From positions 1-24,085 of the forward strand of contig JAUJMB010000009.1 of NCBI GenBank assembly GCA_030447045.1: 24,085 nucleotides of DNA, in the 5' to 3' direction. Origin of the DNA: Rubrobacteraceae bacterium (lineage in GTDB: Bacteria; Actinomycetota; Rubrobacteria; Rubrobacterales; Rubrobacteraceae). Shown piece after piece: positions 1 through 6,847 of the stretch (the first letter of the stretch is position 1; each line of letters starts with the position of its first letter). The notes under the pieces were generated by a model. It did no database searches and was not told where the DNA came from. It was given only the letters and a program-made list of their open reading frames with translations. Made by a program: the position numbers and the translations under genes.

Positions 1-105
1 CAGTCGCTCGGTAATCGGAAGCGACTCGCCGATGATGGCGTCGATCCGCTGGATTCTCCAGGGACCGCTGGCGCCGCCGGCGAAAACTACAAGAAGTGGT
101 CTCAT
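1..105 (-). CDS. N-terminus of an unidentified protein (partial)
   Basis: A minus-strand frame starts with ATG at 103-105 and is open to the window edge (35 codons). A GAAGGG ribosome-binding site lies about 6 bases upstream, which supports the start. The peptide begins MRPLLVVFAGGASGPW, a hydrophobic beta strand followed by a Gly-rich turn, as in many Rossmann-like or flavodoxin-like folds. I do not recognise the family. It lies downstream of the IclR-family regulator on the same strand, 350 bases away, so it may be part of the catabolic block that regulator controls. That link is inference. Confidence 0.5.
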   Translation of the reverse strand, partial: MRPLLVVFAGGASGPWRIQRIDAIIGESLPITERL

Positions 106-455
106 CGGCCCTTCATAATAGCGAACCGGCACTACGATAGTAATTCTTCAGGTGGTTAAACCGCCTGTATCTCACTCATATACACATACTCCTCACGCCT
201 ATTGGCGCGGCCTCTTATTCACCGTGCATCCTGGAGGGAGGGTTCTTCGAAGTCCATGTACGATATGCTCCATAGTACCGGGACGTGGACGCCTCTTTGT
301 ATTTTCTGTGTCCTCGATGTCGAGGACGACGTAATGCCGCCCCTGGTCTTCCCACATGGCCACACATCGCAGTGGGACACTTGTATCTCGTGCGTTGGGC
401 TCCACCGTGCGTACTCACTCGCCGTGGTAGGGTCTCAGTGTTTTCTTGGCCGTGG
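106..455. other. Intergenic stretch with no supported gene
   Basis: This 350-base gap between the partial gene and the IclR regulator is less GC-rich than its surroundings. A 68-codon minus-strand frame (199-405) is open but lacks a convincing ribosome-binding site and any recognisable motif. The only structured element I see is the inverted repeat at 310-327. Confidence 0.5.
310..327. repeat. Perfect 8-bp inverted repeat
   Basis: The arms GTCCTCGA and TCGAGGAC are separated by two bases. It is too short and lacks a T-run to be a convincing terminator. It sits about 130 bases beyond the end of the IclR-family gene and about 205 bases before the partial gene on the same strand, so an operator is possible but not shown. 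Confidence 0.4.
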
Positions 456-1286
456 CTATGCACCTCGTTCATCGTCCACGGCCGCCTGCTCCAGTAGCCT
501 GCTGATCTCGTGGGCGGCAGATACGACCGCGTCAACCATCTGGGATAGATATTCATCCGTGAACCGGCGCGAGGGACCGGCTACGGTAAGCCCTGCTACC
601 AGCCTTCGCCGCCGAAAGACGGGCGCCGCAACGCCCACGGTATCGACATTGACCTCGCCCTCGCTTACGCAGTAGCCTGCTTTCTCGATCTCGGTCAGCT
701 CGGCTGAGAGCTCGGCCGAGGAGATTACACGCCCGCTTTCCAGCACGGCTCCTTCCGCCGCGGCGAGGGTGCGCTTCCTCTCGCGATCGTCGAGGAAAGC
801 CAGAAGTACCTTGCTCGCTGCGCCCGCGTACAGGGGCATAACGCGACCCCGCTCGAACGAGAGGCGGACCGGGCGCGGACTCTCGATGTATTCGAGGCAG
901 ATGGCCTGTCCACCGGTCGGGGCCATCAACATCGCCGTTTCCTGCCTCCGCTGCGCAAGCTCCCGCATCACGGGCCGCGCGATGCGAAGCAGCCCCGATT
1001 CCACTTGTAGCTGGGTAACCCGCGCCAGGTCCAATAGACGGAGACCCAGGGCCACACGGCCTTGTTCTCGGTGCTCGACTAACCCGACCTGCGCGAGGTA
1101 GCGCACGATCCTGTAAGCCGTGCTAAGGGGAACCCCGACCCTCTCGGCGACCTGCTCGATGTCGAGGGGTGCCGGCTCGCCCGACAATACCTCGAGCACC
1201 CCGACCCCCCTGGCGAGCGCCTGCGTGCCCGCAACCTCCGTCCCTCTAGGCCCCGCTTTGGATCGCCGCTTCTTCGATACCCCCAT
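456..1286 (-). CDS. IclR-family transcriptional regulator
   Basis: This is a DNA-binding regulator of the IclR family, which usually controls catabolic operons in response to a small carboxylate or sugar ligand. The 276 residues comprise an N-terminal winged helix-turn-helix (about 22-85, including AERVGVPLSTAYRIVRYL) and a C-terminal effector domain (about 100-270) with the typical GRVMPLYAGAASKVLLAFL and AGYCVSEGEV stretches. The reading frame extends to 1346, but ATG at 1286 is preceded at good spacing by CGGGAG and gives the usual family length, so I prefer it. It is transcribed away from the oxidase block and faces the AT-rich element at 1434-1591. Local regulation of the oxidase and amidohydrolase genes is a reasonable inference; the ligand is unknown. 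Confidence 0.93.
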   Translation of the reverse strand: MGVSKKRRSKAGPRGTEVAGTQALARGVGVLEVLSGEPAPLDIEQVAERVGVPLSTAYRIVRYLAQVGLVEHREQGRVALGLRLLDLARVTQLQVESGLLRIARPVMRELAQRRQETAMLMAPTGGQAICLEYIESPRPVRLSFERGRVMPLYAGAASKVLLAFLDDRERKRTLAAAEGAVLESGRVISSAELSAELTEIEKAGYCVSEGEVNVDTVGVAAPVFRRRRLVAGLTVAGPSRRFTDEYLSQMVDAVVSAAHEISRLLEQAAVDDERGA

Positions 1287-1433
1287 AAAACTCCCGAACT
1301 TGATCCCCACGTTGACGGAACTCCGGCCCGAATAAGCCCCTACCATGCCCCGCAGGCCATCGACACGGCAGCGGCCGGTGCGAGCGGTAAGACTCTGTCA
1401 GCCCATGCCCTTTCTCGACACCAACAGTTGACC

Positions 1434-1591
1434 ATCCCCATCAGCCTACACGACGAACGGCATGTCACGACCGGCCACTTTTTTACCATATTCTGATAAT
1501 CTTTTCTAGACTTGCGCACGAATAATCGTGATGCTAAGCTGTGTACTGCGTATGAAGGTGCACAGTATTTGTCATACTTTAATAATTCTTC
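1434..1591 (+). promoter_or_regulatory. Duplicated AT-rich regulatory element, copy A
   Basis: About 158 bp match the region 6170-6327 in inverted orientation without any gap, at about 72% identity by hand alignment. The best conserved blocks, read on the plus strand, are CTACACGACGAA, TTTTTTACCATATT followed by TGATAAT, and AAGCTGTGTA with CGTATGA shortly after. Both copies are open in one frame, but differences fall equally on the three codon positions, so the similarity is at DNA level and not protein level. Copy A lies about 207 bases before the transporter fragment/oxidase unit and reads toward it. TGATAAT resembles a -10 box. It may be a shared promoter-operator, possibly for the neighbouring IclR protein. 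Confidence 0.6.
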
Positions 1592-1707
1592 ACTGGGTTC
1601 GCCCGCTGGCAATCCATGAATTGAGACTACTCCGGGGAGCTCTCCAGAAGGCCCAGATGGACATCTCCCGGCTGCCCGCCGACCTGGACTTCCGGCTGGA
1701 AGAGTGA
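1552..1707 (+). other. Open frame, possible gene remnant
   Basis: A 51-codon frame begins with ATG inside the duplicated element and ends with TGA at 1705-1707. Its last part (after about 1627) has the composition of normal coding sequence of this genome, ending QMDISRLPADLDFRLEE. I do not recognise it and there is no good ribosome-binding site. It could be the C-terminal remnant of a deleted gene or chance. Confidence 0.2.
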
Positions 1708-1797
1708 AGCCATCTCGGGCTTGTTCGGCGGACAACAAGATGCTGGTATGGGAAATGCTGGGATTGGGGTTATGCGAATGAATTGGGGTGATCTCAC

Positions 1798-1941
1798 GTG
1801 AGAGAGGTATTTGGCATCAGGTTCGCCTTCGTGGCAGCTGCGATCGGGATGGCGGTGGGGACCGGGAACATGTGGAGGTTCCCCAGATTAGCGGCCGAAT
1901 GCGGAGGTGGCTCGTTCCTCAACCAGAACCAGGCGGCGTGA
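1798..1941 (+). pseudogene. N-terminal fragment of a sodium:neurotransmitter symporter (NSS/SNF) family carrier
   Basis: A GTG-started frame of 47 codons, with GGGGTGA at proper spacing upstream, encodes an unmistakable first transmembrane segment of the NSS family: residues 10-36 include [20 protein letters not shown] followed by CGGGSFL. In this family the GxGN-xWRFP motif forms the unwound part of TM1 that binds sodium and substrate, and the full proteins have about 440-500 residues and 11-12 helices. Here the frame stops after NQNQAA, three bases before the oxidase ATG. The carrier was therefore probably lost by an internal deletion that kept its start region. The leftover may still be translated and couple ribosomes into the oxidase, which has only a weak ribosome-binding site of its own. 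A functional microprotein is less likely. Confidence 0.75.
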
Positions 1942-1943
1942 CG

Positions 1944-3074
1944 ATGTACGACGTGATAGTCATCGGCCTAGGCGGGATGGGGAGCGCGGCCGCTTTCCAC
2001 CTCGCCCGCCGGGGCCACAAAGTGCTGGGGCTGGAGCAGTTCACCCCGGCGCACGACAGGGGATCCAGCCACGGCGAGTCGCGTATCATCCGCCAGGCGT
2101 ACTACGAGGGCGCGGAGTACGTGCCCCTGATCCTGCGCGCCTACGAGCTGTGGGAGGAGCTGGAGAAGGAATCCGGCCGGGATCTTCTGACGCTCAAGGG
2201 GGCGATGATGGTCGGCCCGCGCGACTCGGGGCTTGTCTCGGGAAGTCTCCGTAGCGCCGAAAAGCACGACCTCCCTCACGAGCTTCTGGAGGCTCGTGAG
2301 CTGCGCCGCCGCTTCCCGGCTTTTAACCCCACCCCCGGCGCGGTGGCCCTCTTCGAAAAGCGCGGGGGCTCCGTCCACCCGGAAGCCTCGATAAACGCGC
2401 ACCTGGACCTCGCGGCCCGCCACGGCGCGGAGCTGCGTTTCGAAGAAGCGGTGCTCTCGTGGGAAGCCTCGCCAGATAAGGTGCGGGTCGAGTCGCCAAA
2501 AGGCTCCTACGAAGCAGAGAAGCTCGTCATCGCGCCGGGGGCCTGGGCGCCCCAGCTCCTGCAAGACCTTGGCCTGCCCCTGAAGGTAGAACGACGGGTG
2601 ATGTTCTGGTTCGAGCCGAAGGAGAGTCCCGAACTGTTCTCGCTTGAGCGGTTCCCGGTCTTCATGTGGGAGCCGGACGACGGAAGGGTCTTCTACGGAA
2701 TCCCGGACGGCTCCTCCGGCCTGGTGAAGACCTCGTTCCACCACGTGGAGGGCGCATCCTGCACCCCCGAGACTCTAGACCGGGTGGTACACGAAGAAGA
2801 GATACAACTCATCCGGGACCGGCTGAGGGAAAGCTTGCCGGCGCTCGCCGGAAGGTGCGTGCGGGCCGTTGCGTGCATGTACACGAACACGCCGGACCTG
2901 CATTTCGTGATCTCTTCCCACCCGGATCACCCACAGGTCGCCATCGCCGCCGGGTTCTCGGGACACGGCTACAAGTTCTGCAGCGCGGTCGGGGAGGTCC
3001 TGGCCGACCTCGCCTCGCACGGTGAGACCCGCCACCCCATAGACATGTTCTCCCCCGCCCGTCTAAAGGCGTAG
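1944..3074 (+). CDS. solA: Monomeric sarcosine oxidase / N-methyl-L-tryptophan oxidase family flavoenzyme
   Basis: This flavoprotein (376 residues) belongs to the family that oxidatively demethylates N-methyl amino acids to the amino acid, formaldehyde and hydrogen peroxide. The FAD-binding GLGGMGSAA lies at residues 8-16. The SSHGESRII stretch (41-49) carries the substrate-side His and Arg, the expected Lys is at 262, Cys311 in ACMYTNTPD matches the covalent flavin attachment site, and FSGHGYKF (338-345) holds the lysine linked to oxygen activation. All key residues are present and the length is normal, so it is probably active. The open frame begins at 1788, but only ATG 1944 gives the correct N-terminus. 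It directly follows the transporter fragment and precedes an SDR gene. Sarcosine versus another N-methyl amino acid cannot be decided here. Confidence 0.9.
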   Translation: MYDVIVIGLGGMGSAAAFHLARRGHKVLGLEQFTPAHDRGSSHGESRIIRQAYYEGAEYVPLILRAYELWEELEKESGRDLLTLKGAMMVGPRDSGLVSGSLRSAEKHDLPHELLEARELRRRFPAFNPTPGAVALFEKRGGSVHPEASINAHLDLAARHGAELRFEEAVLSWEASPDKVRVESPKGSYEAEKLVIAPGAWAPQLLQDLGLPLKVERRVMFWFEPKESPELFSLERFPVFMWEPDDGRVFYGIPDGSSGLVKTSFHHVEGASCTPETLDRVVHEEEIQLIRDRLRESLPALAGRCVRAVACMYTNTPDLHFVISSHPDHPQVAIAAGFSGHGYKFCSAVGEVLADLASHGETRHPIDMFSPARLKA

Positions 3075-3324
3075 CGGTGAGAGTCTTCGACGCGGTGAAG
3101 ATAAAAAGCCACCTGCCCTATACTCGGACCTGGCGGACCCTATCCGGAGGGCCTACCGAACGGGCCGTCTCCCCCGTGGAGCATGGCGAGTCGCAGCCTC
3201 TGGTGAGCGGGCGAGAGGGGATATAGACGCTGTGCGTCCCGTGGATCTTGAGCGGGCCGCGCGGACCGACAGGCCGGTGCGCTTTCAGGACATCGGGGCA
3301 AAGACGGACAAGGACGTGAGGTAA
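3067..3324 (+). other. Open frame of about 85 codons without a good start, possible gene remnant
   Basis: Between the oxidase and the SDR gene one plus-strand frame is open without a stop from 3067 to TAA at 3322-3324. Its end reads VDLERAARTDRPVRFQDIGA and then ...TDKDVR, which has the look of a genuine C-terminus. No ATG or well-placed GTG occurs before about 3229, and the preceding 3064-3066 is a stop. I suspect the tail of a deleted catabolic gene, but I cannot name the family. Confidence 0.25.
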
Positions 3325-3334
3325 GGGGGGAAGG

Positions 3335-4087
3335 GTGTTTTTGGAACTCAGCGAAAGGGTAGCCGTGGTAACCGGCGGGGCGTCGGGCATCGGGTATGCG
3401 ATCTCCGAACGGCTCTCGCAAGCCGGCGCGAGCGTGGTGATCGCCGACAGGGACGAGGATAACGCCGCTGCCGCCGCCGAGCACCTTGGCGTCAACGGCG
3501 CCAAAGTGTCGGCCGTCCGCACCGACGTCACGCGCCCGGAAGACGTTGTTGCCATGGTCGAGCGTACGCTGGAGAGCTTCGGACGGCTGGATATTCTCGT
3601 CAACAACGCCGGGATCAACGGTCGCAACGCGCCGCTGTGGGAGGTCACCGACGAGGAATGGGATGCGCTGATGGCGATCAACCTCACCTCGGTCTTCCGT
3701 TGTTGCCGGGCGGTGATCGGTCACATGCGCGAGCGGCGCAGCGGCGCCATAGTGAACGTGGCCTCCATCGCGGGTAAGGAGGGCAACGCCACCGCGGCGC
3801 CGTACAGCGTCACCAAGGCCGGTGCGATCTGCCTGACCAAGGCGCTCGCCAAGGAGGTGGTAAGCGACGGCATCAGGGTCAACGCGGTGGCGCCGGCGCT
3901 GATCGATACGCCCTTGCTCGAGCAGCTTTCGCCGGAGGACATCGGGCGGCTGACCGAGAAGGTCCCGATGGGGCGCATGGGTCGCCCGGAAGAAGTGGCA
4001 GCCGTCGTCCATTTCCTCGCCTCAGACGACGCGAGCTTCGTAACCGGCCAGTGCTACGACGCGAGCGGGGGACGGGCCACGTACTAG
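3335..4087 (+). CDS. SDR-family NAD(P)-dependent dehydrogenase
   Basis: This is a classical short-chain dehydrogenase/reductase of 250 residues, the usual length. TGGASGIG (13-20) is the cofactor loop. An acidic D38 after the second beta strand (VVIADRD) favours NAD over NADP. NNAG is at 90-93, and the catalytic set is N116, S144, Y157 and K161 (YSVTK). The C-terminal segment TGQCYDASGG is typical. It resembles FabG-like and sugar or hydroxy-acid dehydrogenases; the substrate cannot be read from sequence. The start is GTG behind a strong AAGGGGGGAAG; TTG at 3341 is the alternative. It is probably cotranscribed with the oxidase 260 bases upstream and ends before the hairpin at 4182-4210. Confidence 0.92.
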   Translation: MFLELSERVAVVTGGASGIGYAISERLSQAGASVVIADRDEDNAAAAAEHLGVNGAKVSAVRTDVTRPEDVVAMVERTLESFGRLDILVNNAGINGRNAPLWEVTDEEWDALMAINLTSVFRCCRAVIGHMRERRSGAIVNVASIAGKEGNATAAPYSVTKAGAICLTKALAKEVVSDGIRVNAVAPALIDTPLLEQLSPEDIGRLTEKVPMGRMGRPEEVAAVVHFLASDDASFVTGQCYDASGGRATY

Positions 4088-4181
4088 ACACATCGTGCAA
4101 GCATTGTCGACGAAAGATTCCACAGAGCGGTGTGGTCTGGATAAAGTTCGCTCTTTGGATTGCCTCGACGGCGAGCGCTCC

Positions 4182-4210
4182 CCTCGAACGAACCCTCGTT
4201 TCGTTCGAGG
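4182..4210. terminator. Perfect 11-bp hairpin between convergent genes
   Basis: The arms CCTCGAACGAA and TTCGTTCGAGG enclose a 7-base loop. The hairpin lies between the end of the plus-strand SDR gene and the end of the minus-strand SDR remnant. Neither side has a clear T-run, so a bidirectional terminator is inferred from position and symmetry. Confidence 0.55.
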
Positions 4211-4266
4211 CCCATGGCGAGACCGGACTTAGGCCCGATCCTTCGACGCGTCGCTGCTCCCGCTCG

Positions 4267-4593
4267 GACCGACCTGGGCAACCCGCCGTCGACGCGCACG
4301 TTCTGTCCCGTCACGTAGCCGGATTCTCCCGAGAGCAGGAACGCCGCCGTCTTCGCGATCTCCGCGACCGAGCCCCGTCTTCCAATCGGTATAGCGCGCA
4401 GGGTCTCCTCGTCTATCTCGAGAAGGATGTTGTTCATCCTCACGCCTCCAGCAGCGTAACGGTCGGCGTAGAGCTTGGCGGCGGCGAAGCCTGCAAGGGC
4501 GGCGCGCAACGAGGAGGAGAGGGAGAGCACCGCGGGGGGCTCGAAGGCCGAGAAGGTGGACCCGAACCGGACGCGCCCCTCAGGGCTCGGCAC
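4267..4593 (-). pseudogene. Truncated SDR-family dehydrogenase, C-terminal part only
   Basis: The minus-strand frame following the amidohydrolase encodes only the second half of an SDR protein. STFSAFEPP is the catalytic-serine strand region, LAGFAAAKLYADRYA is the active-site helix region, then come VRMNN, IPIGRRGSVAEIA and finally YVTGQNVRVDGG. The cofactor-binding half (about 130 residues) is absent. The segment between NN and IPIGR is shorter than in intact relatives, and the frame continues past the natural end (LPRSV, about 4267) through unrelated sequence to 4084. The frame opens directly behind the amidohydrolase stop, so a deletion probably removed the intervening DNA. It is unlike the intact SDR at 3335-4087 and belongs to a different SDR subgroup. 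Confidence 0.75.
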
Positions 4594-4594
4594 C

Positions 4595-6037
4595 CTATGT
4601 CTGCTCCGGAGGCGTTCCGCCGTCTGGGCCCTCCTCGCGCGCGGTCCGCCGCGAGCCCGCGCCGGGCACGAACTTCCCGTACCCAGGCTCGGAGGTGATC
4701 TCTCCGTGATCCATCACCACACGCCCGCGCACCACCGTGTAGACGGGCATGCCCGTGACCTCCATGCCCTCCCAAGACGTGAGGCCGGTTTTGGAGTGCA
4801 TGCCCGCGGAGGTGAGTGTGGCGGATCGGTCCATGTCGACCAGGGTCAGGTCGGCGTCCGATCCTACCTGGATGGTGCCCTTGTGCGGGAACTGCCCGAA
4901 TATGCGTGCGGGGTTCTCCGAACACAGGCGCACAAGGTCCTCGAGCGTCAAGCGTCCCTCGTTGACTTGGGTGAGCATCAAAGGCAAGAACTCTTGGACA
5001 CCAGTTTGGCCCAAAGGCACGGAGAAGTTATCCTGCCACCCTGGCTCAAACTCCTCTCGCGTGTGAGGAGCGTGTTCTGTCACAATGACGTCCGTAGTAC
5101 CATCGTGGACAGACTCCCATGCGGCCTCGGGACTGTGCGCCCACACCATGGCGAACGGACCCACCTTCTCTGCCTGAGACCGCGGCATCAGTGCGGATGA
5201 TGCCTCCAACTCACCATAAATCTCTTGTCCCTGTGCTTTAGCGAAGCGCAGAACATCGTAGGCACCCACCGGCATCATTCCCATATGGAGCACGTACAGC
5301 GGCACCTCCGCCAACCTCGCGTAGTACGCGGACGCCGCCAATCCAGCGACCATGCCGTGCCCGTACATGTAGCCTTTTTCGTAGGCCTCCATGTAGGCTT
5401 GGCGGTCGACGCGCCCTTTATCTATATAGTCGCGATACACCATGCGCTTAACCCAATCAACATCATCATGGTGCACCGACACCATCAGGCCGGCGTCCGC
5501 GGTGGCCTCGAAGATCTCGTACATCAGCCCGTGATCCACGACGCCGAGATCCGAGATGTAGGGGTAGACCTCCTTCGGGTGTCGCGTGTTGAAGATCTTG
5601 ATGGAGATCGCGCCGGCCCGCGCCAGGTCCCCGATCTGTTCCGGATAGAGACCGCCGCCGTTGAGGCCGAAGTCGATATGCGCCTTGCTCTCGACCAGCT
5701 CACGCTTGGCCTCGAAGTTTTCCAGGGTGGTGGGGTGGGGGCTGGTGTTCGTCTGGTCGACGCAGAAGGTGATCCCGCCCGCGGCCGCGGCGCGGGTACC
5801 CGACTCGAAGTCTTCCTTGTTGGTGTGTCCCGGCTCACGAAAATGGCAGTGCGGGTGCCAAATACCCGGCAGCACGCATAGCCCCCGAGCGTCCAACACC
5901 CGTTCGGCCGGGGGCAAATTTTCGGCGAGCCCAATGCCGACGAACTTCCCGTCCTTGATGGCCAGGTCCGCCCGAAAGCGCCCCGACGGTGAGTACACGG
6001 TCCCGCCCCGCACCAAAACGTCGACGGTTTCACTCAC
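4595..6037 (-). CDS. Cyclic amidohydrolase (hydantoinase/dihydroorotase/allantoinase family) with altered catalytic motif
   Basis: This is a 480-residue amidohydrolase-superfamily enzyme that would open a cyclic amide or imide ring. The metal-binding HCHFREPG is at 63-70, with H63 and H65 as the HxH pair. K147 in AISIKIF is the expected carboxylated lysine, H189/H190 and H251 are the further metal ligands, and the C-terminus holds the usual KGTIQVGSDADLTLVD. In family members the catalytic base stands in a DHAPH motif; here it is EHAPH, with E321. The Asp usually two residues before HxH is His61. I chose GTG 6037 because GGGAGG precedes it at ideal spacing; the frame is open to 6064. It lies downstream of element copy B and is convergent with the oxidase unit. 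Hydantoin-like substrates are a guess. Confidence 0.88.
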   Translation of the reverse strand: MSETVDVLVRGGTVYSPSGRFRADLAIKDGKFVGIGLAENLPPAERVLDARGLCVLPGIWHPHCHFREPGHTNKEDFESGTRAAAAGGITFCVDQTNTSPHPTTLENFEAKRELVESKAHIDFGLNGGGLYPEQIGDLARAGAISIKIFNTRHPKEVYPYISDLGVVDHGLMYEIFEATADAGLMVSVHHDDVDWVKRMVYRDYIDKGRVDRQAYMEAYEKGYMYGHGMVAGLAASAYYARLAEVPLYVLHMGMMPVGAYDVLRFAKAQGQEIYGELEASSALMPRSQAEKVGPFAMVWAHSPEAAWESVHDGTTDVIVTEHAPHTREEFEPGWQDNFSVPLGQTGVQEFLPLMLTQVNEGRLTLEDLVRLCSENPARIFGQFPHKGTIQVGSDADLTLVDMDRSATLTSAGMHSKTGLTSWEGMEVTGMPVYTVVRGRVVMDHGEITSEPGYGKFVPGAGSRRTAREEGPDGGTPPEQT

Positions 6038-6169
6038 AGCAACCTCCCGCGATCGCACCAACACGCCTCAAGAACCCCGACCATGCCCAAGATGGCCAAT
6101 CGGCCGCTCCATGGGGGCCGACAAACACGCGCCACAAAGGCGAGGGGTAACGCACCCCGAGAATCGACC

Positions 6170-6327
6170 GAAAATTTATTACATCATGATAAATGTAGTG
6201 AATCCTCATACGTAATACACAGCTTAACACGGCTATTAAATGAGAGCAAGGCTACAAAGAATTATCAAAATATGGTAAAAAAATTGTCAGCGGCGAGAGG
6301 TTATTCGTCGTGTAGACCGATGAGGAT
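6170..6327 (-). promoter_or_regulatory. Duplicated AT-rich regulatory element, copy B
   Basis: This is the partner of 1434-1591. Read toward the amidohydrolase (minus strand) it lies about 130 bases before the start. A CTGACA box is followed after 18 bases by GATAAT, a good vegetative-type promoter. The conserved TTTTTTACCATATT overlaps the spacer of that promoter, a place where a bound regulator would interfere or activate. Because each copy points toward the catabolic gene it precedes, common regulation is more economical than a chance repeat. Confidence 0.6.
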
Positions 6328-6691
6328 ACTACTTAAGCTCCACCTTATGGAGGCTCATATAGAGCACCACGCGGAGGAGCTGCACGCATTTTGAGAATGA
6401 AGAGTAGCTGCCCCTGTATCGTCCGTGGTGGCGTAGGATGTTCGGAGATTGGGGGTGGAGGCGTGGAATACAAGAACGAGATGCTCGACGCGTTGGTTGG
6501 AAAGGACGGCACATCGTCGATCCAAAGGAGCTAACGAGGCTTTTTCAGCTGAGTAGTGCGTGGAAGGTGAATTCTGCGAACGTCGACTGTACGGAGTTCT
6601 CGAAAGTTCGTATGGCCCTGGGTGGCTACGGTAGGACCTCAGACGGTCACACGGCGCGGCTCGTGGTGGCGAAGATTGTTAGAGTGAGTGC
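6328..6691. other. Intergenic stretch with weak small-ORF candidates
   Basis: The region is less GC-rich than the genes around it. A 23-codon frame (6463-6534, GTG behind GGTGGAGG, product MEYKNEMLDALVGKDGTSSI...) has a good ribosome-binding site but no known family. An 85-codon frame (6438-6695) ends in a GTGA overlap with the next small gene but has no recognisable motif. Neither is annotated as a gene. Confidence 0.35.
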
Positions 6692-6847
6692 GTGAGGCTC
6701 GCAGGCTTACTACAGCTGATTGCAATTACAGCGTTCGCCCTCGCCGTCATATCCTTGATCCTGGAGAAGCATATCGTGGCGACGATCCTGTTTGTCGTCG
6801 CCACGGCGGGCTTCCTAGCAACTATCCTTCTTCAGAGAAGGCAATAG
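6692..6847 (+). CDS. Small two-helix membrane protein (hypothetical)
   Basis: A 51-codon frame starting with GTG encodes two clear hydrophobic segments. Residues about 5-22 (GLLQLIAITAFALAVISL) and 29-46 (ATILFVVATAGFLATILL, approximately) are separated by the short polar turn LEKH, and a basic QRRQ forms the tail. This matches a small alpha-helical hairpin with both ends on the cytoplasmic side. The frame is shorter than common gene-calling cutoffs. Its start overlaps the stop of the preceding open frame as GTGA, which would allow translational coupling, but no strong ribosome-binding site is present. I do not recognise the family and infer no function. It lies between the amidohydrolase promoter region and the tRNA scar. 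Confidence 0.5.
   Translation: MRLAGLLQLIAITAFALAVISLILEKHIVATILFVVATAGFLATILLQRRQ

Noticed and set aside
199..405. A 68-codon minus-strand frame in the left gap
   Set aside because: No ribosome-binding site, no family and an AT-rich spacer context; kept only as a note in the gap entry.
1788..1943. An N-terminal extension of the oxidase from 1788
   Set aside because: The extension has no family counterpart, while another frame over the same bases encodes a perfect NSS transporter TM1; the FAD motif fixes the oxidase start at 1944.
1340..6394. A shared protein family encoded by the frames at 1340-1738 (minus) and 6083-6394 (plus), both with YQNMVKK
   Set aside because: The similarity is confined to the 158-bp DNA element, and substitutions are spread evenly over the three codon positions, so it is not protein-level conservation.
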